Shown here piece by piece: positions 17,580 through 26,328 of a stretch of DNA of 64,000 bases. The position numbers and the translations under genes were made by a program. This stretch comes from Hyphomonadaceae bacterium (GTDB taxonomy: Bacteria; Pseudomonadota; Alphaproteobacteria; Caulobacterales; Hyphomonadaceae), in assembly GCA_024743315.1 (NCBI GenBank), contig JANSWU010000006.1, positions 62,001 through 126,000 of the forward strand, given 5' to 3'. Every line of letters starts with the position of its first letter. Positions within the stretch are counted from its first letter, which is position 1. Below the pieces are notes generated by a model. That model was not told the DNA's origin. It made no database searches and saw only the letters and a program-made list of their open reading frames with translations.

Positions 17580-18257
17580 CTAGAGAACAAGCAATGTTAG
17601 AAGTGGAACAGACCTGATCAAATCGCGATAATTCTCCCGCAGATCAGAGCCATCTACGACAACAATGTCATTGCCATAGATTTGCGGATCATCCGCCTCG
17701 CCTTTGCGGATCGCCACTAGGTTGAAACTCGCAGCCCGTCGCTCGCCTTCGATCTCGCGAAACAAAAAGACGTTTTTTGGGTTGGATCGGCTTGTCGTAC
17801 CGCCAGCAAGCGCGACCGCCTGCAACAAGGTCAATCGGCCGCGGACGGGGAACAATCCTGGAGAGCTTACCGCCCCCTCAACCGTCACTTGCCGGCCGAC
17901 ACTCTCTGCGATGGTTACGGTGACATCAGGGTCCTGGAGATAGGTTTCGCCATACAACCGCTCTAAATCCTCAGCGAGCTCGCTGGAATTCAAACCAACG
18001 GCTCGGACCTCGCCAATCAATGGCAATTTGATCAGGCCAGTGAAGTCGACTTGGTAAGTGCCGTTTAGCTCTGCGACTCCGAATACCGTCACATCGAGCA
18101 TATCCATCGGTCCGATCCGCAGGTCACCAGCGGTGATCGAGGTGGTTGAATCTGGGATGGTCAGAGACTGATTGGGCGCCGCCGTTTCACCGGTCGCGCA
18201 CGCCCCAAGCCACATAAGCCCGGCAAATAAAACCAAATATTGAAATCTACGCCACAT
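17580..18257 (-). CDS. wza: Wza-like polysaccharide export lipoprotein
   Basis: The 225-residue protein starts with a signal peptide ending in the lipobox LGAC (Cys about 20). It carries the Poly_export domain (about 40-125; LRIGPMDMLDVTVFG and the DFTGLIKLPLIGEV stretch) and one SLBB-like beta-grasp (about 130-200; RQVTVEGAVSSPGLFPVRG). It forms the outer-membrane/periplasmic channel for polysaccharide export. It is shorter than E. coli Wza (about 380) and closer to the short form of many alphaproteobacteria. It is the first gene of the operon, 27 bp ahead of the Wzc-like gene. Confidence 0.92.
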   Translation of the reverse strand: MWRRFQYLVLFAGLMWLGACATGETAAPNQSLTIPDSTTSITAGDLRIGPMDMLDVTVFGVAELNGTYQVDFTGLIKLPLIGEVRAVGLNSSELAEDLERLYGETYLQDPDVTVTIAESVGRQVTVEGAVSSPGLFPVRGRLTLLQAVALAGGTTSRSNPKNVFLFREIEGERRAASFNLVAIRKGEADDPQIYGNDIVVVDGSDLRENYRDLIRSVPLLTLLVL

Positions 18258-18678
18258 GGGTAGGCCTGCCTAACGTCCCTTAAGCACTTGTTAATTTTAA
18301 ATTCTGACCGCATCAAGGCATTTCCCTCAGGCCGTGTGGTCTTTTCAAAGGACATGCTGGCTTTTTAAGCACACCTGATCTGAGCCCTACTCAACTACCG
18401 CTAAAAGGGGTCTGGAGCGAGGTTTTGCCAATCGGAAAACGAGCATCTTTGCACCCAGCATTATCGGGCGAGGTTGCGGACCAAGCACTTGTCGTTATTG
18501 GACCTAGCCCACTGCCTTTTTATCAAACGCGCCTGTATTCAAAGTGAAATCGCATTAAGCTAGGTCGCGGAGCGCGCGCGATCTCAGAACGTTTTGCTAC
18601 GCAATCTGGAAAGCTAGACAATCCCACAGAGTTCGATATTTGGTTAAAGCTCTGAGCACTTATTGGTCGTAGGACACG
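18258..18678. other. 421-bp gene-free region upstream of wza; left border zone of the island
   Basis: No coding frame is supported. It must hold the promoter of the minus-strand export operon and that of the plus-strand OmpA-like gene. It contains a copy of the dispersed motif (18459-18474). The change from GC-rich polysaccharide genes to the more AT-rich accessory block occurs about here, but I could not find a matching attachment-site repeat at the right border. Confidence 0.5.
18459..18474 (+). repeat. Dispersed motif CATTATCGGGCGAGGT
   Basis: This 16-base copy shares the TCGGGCGAGG core with the hairpin at 2384-2407 and with copies at 43116-43131 and 61864-61875. All lie outside genes. 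Confidence 0.4.
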
Positions 18679-19125
18679 ATGAAAGTTAGAGCGTTGCGAT
18701 TATTGCTTTTAAGCTTTGTGCTGTCAGCAAACTCACCCTTGGGGTTCTCTCAAGGTGGTGAGTGTGGCGATCAACAAGCAGGCGTGATCTATTTCGAATG
18801 GGACAAAAGCGACATTACAGAGATGGGACGTGCTTTGGCAGAGGCCCAAATCGCAATCGTTGTCGATAGGATTAACACCTGTAGGTCGTTCGATTATGAA
18901 ATTTTCGTTCAGGGGCACGCAGACACGGAGATGGAGAGCGACTACTCCATGGCAATCTCCGGGCGACGAGCTGAAACGGTTCGCGATGAGTTGGTAAATC
19001 TAGGAATCCCATCGTGGAAAATTGTTCCTGAAGCCTACGGTGAAACGCGCCTTCAAATGCAAACGCCAGATGGTGTACGAGAACCAATTAATCGAAGAGT
19101 AGAGATCCTGATCGACTTTTTCTAA
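18679..19125 (+). CDS. OmpA-family peptidoglycan-binding protein
   Basis: The 148-residue protein has a signal peptide (about 1-25, ending GFSQ) and a single OmpA-like domain covering the rest. Diagnostic elements are YFEWDKSDIT, a QGHADTE segment, the SGRRAETVRDEL helix and REPINRRVEI, which includes the Asp and Arg that hold the diaminopimelate side chain. It would bind peptidoglycan in the periplasm. Unlike Pal it lacks a lipobox Cys, and unlike OmpA it lacks a beta-barrel. It lies 88 bp before the TIR-STAND gene on the same strand, so it could be co-transcribed with the first island gene, but it may also be core DNA. Confidence 0.88.
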   Translation: MKVRALRLLLLSFVLSANSPLGFSQGGECGDQQAGVIYFEWDKSDITEMGRALAEAQIAIVVDRINTCRSFDYEIFVQGHADTEMESDYSMAISGRRAETVRDELVNLGIPSWKIVPEAYGETRLQMQTPDGVREPINRRVEILIDFF

Positions 19126-19213
19126 AAACCGAAAAACTCGTTTCGTTGACGCTAGCACAGTGGAAATTGATCCAACCGAATTCGCTCGACTTAGTTATGG
19201 GGAATGAAGTCAA

Positions 19214-21850
19214 TTGTCGACGATATTTATAAGTCATAGCAGTTCAGATGATAGAATAGCCACAGAATTTCATCGATGGCTTATAGATAACGGGTTCAAG
19301 GACACATTTATTGATCATCATACCATTCTTGGTGGCGAACGATGGAAAGAAGCACTTCGAAGAGCTTCATCCACGGCACGGGTAACTATTTGCCTCGTAA
19401 CGCCCAGCTGGCTGGAATCGTCGGTATGTTTTGGTGAATTCGAAGTTTCTTGGCTAATGGGGAAACGCACAGTCCCAATATATTTGCTCAACAGCGACCA
19501 TGAACTTTCCGATACTGCGCTTCAAAGGCTCTCGAGAGTTAATGCAGAAGACCAGGGAGTTGACGGAACATGCTTTATTGATGGGCAAAATGGCCGGCTG
19601 AATTTTTCCTTGGACGAAGAGCGCGCGAACTTGATCCTGAGCGGACTCAGAGCGGCAGGCGCCTCGACCGATGTCGGATTAGACCCTTGCGCATTCGCGG
19701 TGGAATCGAACCAACGGCCATCTCCTTTTCCTGGATTGCGGGCTTATGGTGATGACGATGCTGATGCTGCTATTTTTTTTGGTCGCTCCAGAGAAATCGC
19801 TGAAATACTCGAAATGCTCAGAAGAATGCGTGCCTCGAAGGAAACGCATCCGCTCGTCTTGTTCGGTGCTTCTGGAGCGGGGAAATCATCATTATTGCGT
19901 GCGGGCGTCATTCCTCGTTTGAGACGAGAGGTTCCAGCCTGGATAACTCTCAGAGCGTTTCGGCCGGGGTCTGATCCGCTTTTCAACTTTGCAGAAGCGA
20001 TTTCTACAACCCTTCTCGACTACGGTCAGTTGCACGCGAGTGGCGTAATTAAAAGCAACCTGCTTGAAGCTTGGCGAAAAGAAAACGCACAGCGGGATGA
20101 GGCTACCCGATCAGGCGTACTTGAAGCTTTAGAAGGGTACGTCTCCCAACTTCGGCTCGCAGCTGGCAGACCGAATGCGACCGTTTTGATGTCCGTCGAT
20201 CAAGCTGAAGAACTCGTTAGAGCTGGTGGCGAAAGCGGTGATGCGTTCAGCGATTACATAAAAGCGGCATTGGTTGACCAGAGCAATTGGCAACTGGTTT
20301 TCACTATAAGAACGGACAGTTTTTCGGAGCTCCAAGAAAGCAGTAAGTTTTCAGGAATTGAAACCCGCGGCTATGACCTAAGAGCCATGCCGGTATTCAG
20401 ATTTGATGACGTCATTAAAAAGCCAGCCGAACGATACGGAATAACTATAGCAGACAAATTAATAGACCGGCTGATTGAGGATTCACCAGGAAGCGATGCG
20501 TTACCATTGTTGGCTTTCGCGTTGGAACGTCTCTGGAGACAGTTTTCGGGAAAAGGTGAGCTGAAGCTGCAAGACTATGAAACGATGGGTGGGTTGTCCG
20601 GATTGATCGAGGACGCCGCGGAGCGTGCGCTTGCTGGAACATCTCCGAGTGACAAAGACGCTCTGCTACAGCGAATTCGCCCTAAAAGTAAAATCCTTGG
20701 CGTAGCGGAGAACGCTTTCGTTCCATCACTGGCGGATGTAAACGACGAAGGGAAGGCAATTCGGAGAGTTGCGAGTTGGAATAGCTTTGATCCTGAGCAG
20801 CAAGAACTATTACAACACTTTGACGCTTGGCGCCTAGTGGTTCGTCGTGGCGGCGAAATCGACACAGTAGAAGTAGCGCATGAGGCTCTATTCCGAGAGT
20901 GGAGCCGATTGCGCAGTTGGTTAGAGCCGGAACGTGACCGGCTGGAACTTCTGAGAGGCCTCCAATCAGCGGCGGCGTCCTGGAGCAAAAGTAACCAATC
21001 AGCGGAGTACCTAACGCATTTTGGATCAAGATTGCGGGCAGCGGAGCATCTACGGCGCAACCCTAAGTATGTCGATCAAATTAGCGCCAACCAACTCGAC
21101 TACCTTGCTCAATGCAGAAAGACTGAGCGGAAAAACCTCAGAAGGCGGAATCTCCTTCAGCTTACAGTCGTCGCCACACTACTGCTTTTTGCCACCAGTC
21201 TGATTGCGTTCATGAACCGCGAAACTGTGATTCCGCTTGTTTCAGCACAATTAAATTTTCGTCCTCATGTCCAGTCCTCAAAAACTCTCATGGGTCTGCA
21301 CGAAGGAGAATCTTTTTTCGACTGCGCACCCACCTCGAATAATTGCCCAGAAATGCTCGTAACGACCGATGGCGCTCATCCAAATCTCCCAATATCACGT
21401 GTTGCTGTATCCCGGCACAAAATTACCTTCGATAATTGGAAAGCCTGCGTGCGAAATGGCGGATGCCAAAGTCTCCCAGAACCGATCGGCAGCGGTCAGG
21501 ACAGTGGTTCCGATCCGGTGGTAAACGTTAGTTGGCTTGATGTGAACGAATACACGTACTGGCTTTCTCAAATGACCGGTAAAAAGTATCGCCTATTGTC
21601 CGAGTCAGAATGGCTTCATCTAACTGCTTCAACCGAAGGATTTTCAATTTCTAATCAAGAGATATGGGAGTGGGTACAGGACTGCGGAGGGGACCCTGCT
21701 GATCGTCCTTTAGACGGTTCGGCGCGGGAGACCGTTCCATGCACTGCGAGGGTCCGCGTTGCGATTGGGCAACGAACTAGAGCAATAAGTAACGCCTCCA
21801 GCCGTCGAACGGATTTAGGGTTTCGAGTCGCCCATTCTATTGAGGGCTAG
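19214..21850 (+). CDS. TIR - STAND NTPase - membrane helix - FGE-like domain protein
   Basis: The 878-residue protein starts at TTG (GGGGAA upstream), giving the TIR start STIFISHSSSDD. TIR spans about 1-140, with the putative NADase Glu in CFGEFEVSW. A novel-STAND-type NTPase follows (about 165-560): GLRAYGDDDADAAIFFGR, Walker A GASGAGKSS (about 218) and Walker B VLMSVDQAEELV. A helical segment leads to a membrane helix (about 648-667) and a C-terminal formylglycine-generating-enzyme-like domain (about 690-875; INxVSWLDVNEY-type region VVNVSWLDVNEYTYW and LLSESEW). The FGE domain is short and lacks the catalytic Cys pair, so it is probably a ligand-binding module. STAND proteins switch on by oligomerising when a signal is sensed; the likely output is TIR NAD+ cleavage. 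Confidence 0.9.
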   Translation: MSTIFISHSSSDDRIATEFHRWLIDNGFKDTFIDHHTILGGERWKEALRRASSTARVTICLVTPSWLESSVCFGEFEVSWLMGKRTVPIYLLNSDHELSDTALQRLSRVNAEDQGVDGTCFIDGQNGRLNFSLDEERANLILSGLRAAGASTDVGLDPCAFAVESNQRPSPFPGLRAYGDDDADAAIFFGRSREIAEILEMLRRMRASKETHPLVLFGASGAGKSSLLRAGVIPRLRREVPAWITLRAFRPGSDPLFNFAEAISTTLLDYGQLHASGVIKSNLLEAWRKENAQRDEATRSGVLEALEGYVSQLRLAAGRPNATVLMSVDQAEELVRAGGESGDAFSDYIKAALVDQSNWQLVFTIRTDSFSELQESSKFSGIETRGYDLRAMPVFRFDDVIKKPAERYGITIADKLIDRLIEDSPGSDALPLLAFALERLWRQFSGKGELKLQDYETMGGLSGLIEDAAERALAGTSPSDKDALLQRIRPKSKILGVAENAFVPSLADVNDEGKAIRRVASWNSFDPEQQELLQHFDAWRLVVRRGGEIDTVEVAHEALFREWSRLRSWLEPERDRLELLRGLQSAAASWSKSNQSAEYLTHFGSRLRAAEHLRRNPKYVDQISANQLDYLAQCRKTERKNLRRRNLLQLTVVATLLLFATSLIAFMNRETVIPLVSAQLNFRPHVQSSKTLMGLHEGESFFDCAPTSNNCPEMLVTTDGAHPNLPISRVAVSRHKITFDNWKACVRNGGCQSLPEPIGSGQDSGSDPVVNVSWLDVNEYTYWLSQMTGKKYRLLSESEWLHLTASTEGFSISNQEIWEWVQDCGGDPADRPLDGSARETVPCTARVRVAIGQRTRAISNASSRRTDLGFRVAHSIEG

Positions 21851-21981
21851 CGACCGGACCCAAAATTACTTCTGTCGCGTCACGTTGAGCTCAACTTTAA
21901 TTGCGAAAAACTAAATCCTCATATGCGTATATGTTTGTGTACACATCGCAAGCATCGCAAAGGAACCGCAAATCAGAGGCT

Positions 21982-22392
21982 TCAGTTAAGGCTCACGAGA
22001 ATCTGACTGTCGGGGTTATCGCGGCAATGATCACGCATGCGTTCAAGCAATTCTGCAGTGAAGACATTTAAAACGCGGTTCTGAAACTCGTCTGTGTTTT
22101 TTCTACCAAATCGCTCGTGCGCCTGTCTCGCCTTCAGAAGAAGTTCAAACTCTTCCACCAGATCACCCGCTCGCGGAAGATCGTCAAGCTTTACGACCTC
22201 TTCGTTAACCCCCCAGTAGGCGTAATCCACATAGCTAGAATGCCGTTCCTCAAACGCTAACCACTTTCGGCCCGAAGGAAGATGCGGATGCAGCATCGTG
22301 CGAAATGCCGCCACGTATGCGTTGCGACAGTGAAGGAGAGTTATGTCCAGCGTAACATCCTCGATATTCAGATCAACGCTCATGGTCGTCAC
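21982..22392 (-). CDS. Hypothetical protein downstream of TIR-Sel1 gene
   Basis: I do not recognise this 136-residue protein. It is soluble, mixed alpha/beta in appearance and has no signal peptide or membrane segment. It starts at GTG with GGAG very close upstream; an ATG three codons later is the alternative. It follows the TIR-Sel1 gene by 27 bp on the same strand and is probably co-transcribed with it, so a role as partner, regulator or immunity factor of that protein is plausible. There is no sequence evidence for any specific function. Confidence 0.6.
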   Translation of the reverse strand: MTTMSVDLNIEDVTLDITLLHCRNAYVAAFRTMLHPHLPSGRKWLAFEERHSSYVDYAYWGVNEEVVKLDDLPRAGDLVEEFELLLKARQAHERFGRKNTDEFQNRVLNVFTAELLERMRDHCRDNPDSQILVSLN

Positions 22393-22419
22393 GTCTCCAC
22401 CCTATGCTGCGATCTACGA

Positions 22420-23736
22420 TTATGGTTCGAGCTCCGATAACCTTTCTTGCGCCCAACGATTTCCCTGGTCAGCGGCTAACTTATACAGTCGCGCAGCTTT
22501 TTTCCTATCGATCAACACCCCTCCACGTCCGCTCTCATAAAGATATCCGAGGTCAGCTTGCGCATACATATTCCCTTGCTCTGCAGCGAGTGTGTATAAA
22601 CGTACTGCCTCCTCAACATCCTTCTGAAGACTTCCTCGACCATCGCGGTACATTGCAGCGAGATTAGCTCTGGCACCGGCGTTGCCCTGCTGCGCCGCCA
22701 ATTTATAAAGCTGGGCCGCTTGCGTTTCATCCTTTGCCAAGCCTCCGCGTCCTCGCTCGTACATAAACCCAAGATCAGACTGCGCAAACGTGTTGCCCTG
22801 ATCTGCCGCCAATTTGAAAAGGCGTACGGCCTCGTTCTCATTCTGATCTAATCCACCGCGACCATCTCGATGCATGATTGCCAGATTAGCTTGGGCGCCG
22901 GCATTGCCTTGGTCGGCCGCAAGCTTGTACAACCGCACAGCCTCCTTATCATCTTTTGGCGCTCCTCCACGACCACACGCGTACATGAAACCGAGATTCG
23001 CCGTAGCGCTAACGTTGCCTTGATTTGCTGCCAGTTCGTAGAGACGCACCGCTTCCCTATCGTTTTGTGGCAATCCGCCACGTCCGAATTCGTAATGCCA
23101 AGCGATTTGATAAAGCGCGACAGGGTCACCGTCGATTGCGTTACGCCAATGATTCTTGAGATTTTGCGATAATCCTGAGGGAGGTTGTTGCGGCAATGCA
23201 CCTGCGGTCTGGCGTTCATTACGAGACTCCAAGGTTGCCCCTGGTGTGAGTGCCTCGCCCAATGCAAATTGCGATAGCGATGGCGCCCCGTAACCTCGCC
23301 AGTCCTCATCCAGTTCTCGGAGCCGATTGAAATCCATTGTGGGATCGCGCTCGAGTCGACGCGCAACATCGCCAAGCAGTCGATCCAAAACATGGCTGCG
23401 AGGAGCCCCATCCCAGTCAATCAGGTTGATTGTATCCGCCAAGGCGAAATCATCCGGAAGATCAGTGCTTTCAATCCGGCACGGCAGGTATTTACCGGTC
23501 TGCACAGCCTCTTTGGCCTCCCTGTTCACCCAATCACTCGCTTTCGCCATGCTGCACCAAAGCACAAGAATGATCTGAGCTTCAGCCATTTCGGTGTGAA
23601 GTCGTCGTTCAAAATTCTCCCCAGGTATGAGACCGTAATCGTACCAAACCTTATAACCATATGCCCCCAGAACTTTCGCCAAGTGTCGTGCTGCAGGGCG
23701 TCGTTCGCTTTTGTAGGAAACAAAGATATCTGCCAT
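22420..23736 (-). CDS. TIR domain - Sel1 repeat protein (soluble)
   Basis: The 438-residue protein has an N-terminal TIR domain (1 to about 130; ADIFVSYKSERR, YGLIPGENF and the Glu-bearing DWVNREAKEAV). A linker leads to six full Sel1-like repeats of 36-37 residues plus a partial seventh (about 195-438), each with the pattern LGxMYxxGRGGxxKDxxEAVRLYKLAADQG. No membrane helix is seen, which distinguishes it from the TIR-Sel1 proteins further right. Sel1 repeats form a superhelical binding surface, so the layout is sensor plus NADase-like effector. The repeats are very regular, suggesting recent internal duplication. A 136-residue protein of unknown function follows after 27 bp. Confidence 0.92.
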   Translation of the reverse strand: MADIFVSYKSERRPAARHLAKVLGAYGYKVWYDYGLIPGENFERRLHTEMAEAQIILVLWCSMAKASDWVNREAKEAVQTGKYLPCRIESTDLPDDFALADTINLIDWDGAPRSHVLDRLLGDVARRLERDPTMDFNRLRELDEDWRGYGAPSLSQFALGEALTPGATLESRNERQTAGALPQQPPSGLSQNLKNHWRNAIDGDPVALYQIAWHYEFGRGGLPQNDREAVRLYELAANQGNVSATANLGFMYACGRGGAPKDDKEAVRLYKLAADQGNAGAQANLAIMHRDGRGGLDQNENEAVRLFKLAADQGNTFAQSDLGFMYERGRGGLAKDETQAAQLYKLAAQQGNAGARANLAAMYRDGRGSLQKDVEEAVRLYTLAAEQGNMYAQADLGYLYESGRGGVLIDRKKAARLYKLAADQGNRWAQERLSELEP

Positions 23737-23929
23737 GCAACCGCCTCTTAATGCGGTTGGCTCTTATCGCAAGCTAGTGATCTTGAAGAATCCGATGTCG
23801 TTCTCCACTGCCCTTGGAGCCATCGACCCTTAAGGCTTAACGACGACTGGTTGTGAAGCCCATGAACAAATCACCTAATTGAAATTAAGTTCGAGAACCC
23901 CTGAACTCAAAATGATTTAGCCCCCTTTT

Positions 23930-25123
23930 TTATCGTTCAAGTTCTTTGATTATTCGATTGACGATATCGGCTGCGTCTTGATGGTAAGTCTCAAACGTTA
24001 TCTTTCGACGGCTTTGTTTTTTAAGCACTTGCCTGACAGCTTCTGGGAAGCGCTCATCATTTGGCCATGCGTGATGGTCAACGAGAACAGGTAGTATCAC
24101 TTTTGGCGGTTTAGCGGATAGAGCTTCTTCGAATTCATAAAGGACCATGTCCTCCGGGTTCGAAGTTAGGCTTTTTATATTATCTTCACTCGCCCATTGA
24201 GGACCGAAAAGAGGAATGAAGACCCGAGCAGATTTCAATGCGTTGTCGAGTTCTGCGTCCCAATCTGTCGTTTCGCGAATAGTACGATGATCAAGAAAAA
24301 CCTTCTCTAGTCCAAATGCCATTGACAACCGGTCGTGCAGCGCTGCGGCCGCCCAAGCGGAGTCATTTCTGCGATAGCTGATAAAAATCTCTGTTTGGTT
24401 CGAGGTACTGTGCGTTGCAGGCGCTTTTATCCGCCGCTCTTCTTCGGCCCCCAATCCCATGGGCTCGCCGAATATATCAGTTGCTTTACTCCACACCTCT
24501 TCAAAGTGGTCATTTAAATGGCGATAAAGCTCATTGCTGGACGAAGCAGAAAACCCCACTTGATGGCGTTGAGAGGTATATAGCCTCACGAATATCTTAT
24601 CATCGAGAATCACGCACATTGCTGGCACGTAATTCGGCACAACTCTCATTCTAACATAGCCCATCCGGTCTGCGAGTTCAGGTTCCGAAAAAATATCCTG
24701 CAGGGTGGTTGCAGTGCCTTTCAAGAGTTCTTTGTGACGTTGTTTGGTAATGAGGATGTCAGATCCCAAAATTAGTAGCTCGGCGAAGGTATCTGATACA
24801 GACTGTCCATGATCGCTATCTACGACCGCGTTGAGCACATTATAGGTCCGTTCGAGGTTTGTTGCCTTTAGCAAAGTTGCAGCGTCGGCATCGGTTCGAG
24901 ACTTTAGACGTGTGATCTGTGTGTCCCAGGCCAACACCTCAACCTCGAAATCACTAGCCAGATAAATACTCAAGTCTTCTATTAGGCGAGTGGAGGTATT
25001 CCCAAAATTGAAACCATATAGGCGAAGTTTGCGAACACCGTTTTGGGATGAACGCGCATGATCAAGAATGCGCCGTCGCATCTCTGTTGAGCCCTCGAAT
25101 ATCTCCAGTTCATGACTTGCCAT
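23930..25123 (-). CDS. PLD-like domain - C-terminal TIR protein
   Basis: Here the TIR domain is C-terminal (about 245-397; EIFISYRRNDSAWAA, VFLDHRTI and a candidate catalytic Glu in LYEFEEAL). The N-terminal 225 residues resemble a phospholipase-D-like fold (VRKLRLYGFNFGNTS, VEVLAWDT, a central strand CVILDDKIFVRLY), but no HKD catalytic motif is present, so it is probably a non-catalytic sensor. The same kind of domain seems fused to the NDT-like protein at 26329-27387. It is monocistronic or alone on the minus strand. The protein appears soluble with no signal peptide. Confidence 0.85.
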   Translation of the reverse strand: MASHELEIFEGSTEMRRRILDHARSSQNGVRKLRLYGFNFGNTSTRLIEDLSIYLASDFEVEVLAWDTQITRLKSRTDADAATLLKATNLERTYNVLNAVVDSDHGQSVSDTFAELLILGSDILITKQRHKELLKGTATTLQDIFSEPELADRMGYVRMRVVPNYVPAMCVILDDKIFVRLYTSQRHQVGFSASSSNELYRHLNDHFEEVWSKATDIFGEPMGLGAEEERRIKAPATHSTSNQTEIFISYRRNDSAWAAAALHDRLSMAFGLEKVFLDHRTIRETTDWDAELDNALKSARVFIPLFGPQWASEDNIKSLTSNPEDMVLYEFEEALSAKPPKVILPVLVDHHAWPNDERFPEAVRQVLKKQSRRKITFETYHQDAADIVNRIIKELER

Positions 25124-25198
25124 GCTCAGCCGCTGTAACTTACCTACCTATCCTGGATAAGAAGCGATGATTGAACAGAGGCGTCAAGGAATGATGGG

Positions 25199-25954
25199 TT
25201 GCTAGAGCATATTCCCTTCTGGATGACCTTTTTTGGCTTCTTTGTCGGTGTTTTTGGGGTTGTGTTCGGCGCCAGCATGTTTCTCGCGCTGCCAATATTT
25301 CAGTTAATGTTTCCTGGAACAGCGAATATTGGCGTCTTGGTTGGGAGCATAAAGGTAGGCTCTTTAGCCCGGGGCATAGGTTCTTCGTTAGCCACTCGAG
25401 AGCACCTTAAACAACCGGGACTGCGCCGATATGCACCCGTTTTTCTAGGTGTTCTCATTGGAGTTCTATTGATTTCGTCGCTGACGAAAGAGTTCATAGT
25501 TCCAGTTTTGTTGATAGCTATCGGAGTTACCGCTTATGCGCGCGCAATTTCCAAGTGGATAATCTCGCGTCCAGGTTTGCCTGCTTTAGTAGGACTCTTA
25601 GTCGGAATATATATTGGCTTCTTCGGAGCTGGCGCAGCGCTTCTGATAATGGCGGTAATTCGAATTTATGAGCTCGAAGAGTATGGCGATGATGACAAAC
25701 TCATCCTCCTTCAAATGCAATCTCGCTACTTGGAGCTTCTATTGGGTGTCTTGGCAGTCGTCGGACACATTGCGGTTGGAACGCTCATATTTGGTGATTG
25801 GCCGATGTGGCTTTGGTGGGCTATTGGATCTTTCTTCGGAGGGGTCGTCGGAGGCCTTCTGCTAACAGCACTAAGATCAGTGCCTCCAGTAATCCAACGC
25901 GTTATTGTTTACTCGAGTTTTGCGCTAGCTTTGGCCGTAGCGGTTTTGTTTTGA
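25199..25954 (+). CDS. TSUP (TauE/SafE) family permease
   Basis: The 251-residue protein is almost entirely membrane helices (about eight), with the two-fold repeat layout of TSUP permeases: FGASMFLALPIFQL in the first half and YIGFFGAGAALLIMA in the second, both rich in Gly near the helix start. Members export or import sulfite, sulfonates or related organic anions. Start is TTG; the nearby ATGs are out of frame. It is isolated among the conflict genes, and a substrate cannot be assigned. It may be unrelated cargo. Confidence 0.75.
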   Translation: MLEHIPFWMTFFGFFVGVFGVVFGASMFLALPIFQLMFPGTANIGVLVGSIKVGSLARGIGSSLATREHLKQPGLRRYAPVFLGVLIGVLLISSLTKEFIVPVLLIAIGVTAYARAISKWIISRPGLPALVGLLVGIYIGFFGAGAALLIMAVIRIYELEEYGDDDKLILLQMQSRYLELLLGVLAVVGHIAVGTLIFGDWPMWLWWAIGSFFGGVVGGLLLTALRSVPPVIQRVIVYSSFALALAVAVLF

Positions 25955-26017
25955 TAAGGTTTGTGATTTCGAAAAGAAATTAGTCTCAAAAGAACATAGC
26001 CCTTGTGAGGCGGATAC

Positions 26018-26254
26018 ATGGTGGAAAGTACTAAACTCCTAGCTGTGCTAAGCTCGATTTTGAGCGAGCGAGGTGAAAATCTCGACGACTGGCTCGAGCT
26101 ATGGGACCAGGAGGCTGGATATAAAAGAGGTCGAACTAAGCAGCTTTTATCGCCGCAAGATGGGCTCGTCTTAAATCGCAATGTGCGCCTCGCTGCAAAT
26201 CGATTGGGAATTTCAGGCAACGCGCTTTATGCACAGATCTTGGCCTTAAAATAG
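26018..26254 (+). CDS. Small hypothetical protein
   Basis: A 78-residue frame starts at ATG with a good ribosome-binding site (GAGG, seven bases upstream), 63 bp after the permease gene. The product is soluble and charged, with a helical C-terminus (LNRNVRLAANRLGISGNALYA) that could be a small helix-turn-helix-like segment. I do not recognise it. A 103-codon open frame covers much of the same stretch on the other strand but lacks a ribosome-binding site. Small regulator is a guess. Confidence 0.5.
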   Translation: MVESTKLLAVLSSILSERGENLDDWLELWDQEAGYKRGRTKQLLSPQDGLVLNRNVRLAANRLGISGNALYAQILALK

Positions 26255-26328
26255 ACGATGACTGATTGCGCAGAGAAGCGCCTTATCTATCGGCATCGCC
26301 CTTCGACAGCGGCGCGCGATATCGTGAG

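Noticed and set aside
25909-26220. 103-codon minus-strand frame opposite the 78-residue gene
   Set aside because: Overlaps the permease end and lacks a ribosome-binding site; the plus-strand frame with GAGG before ATG is preferred.
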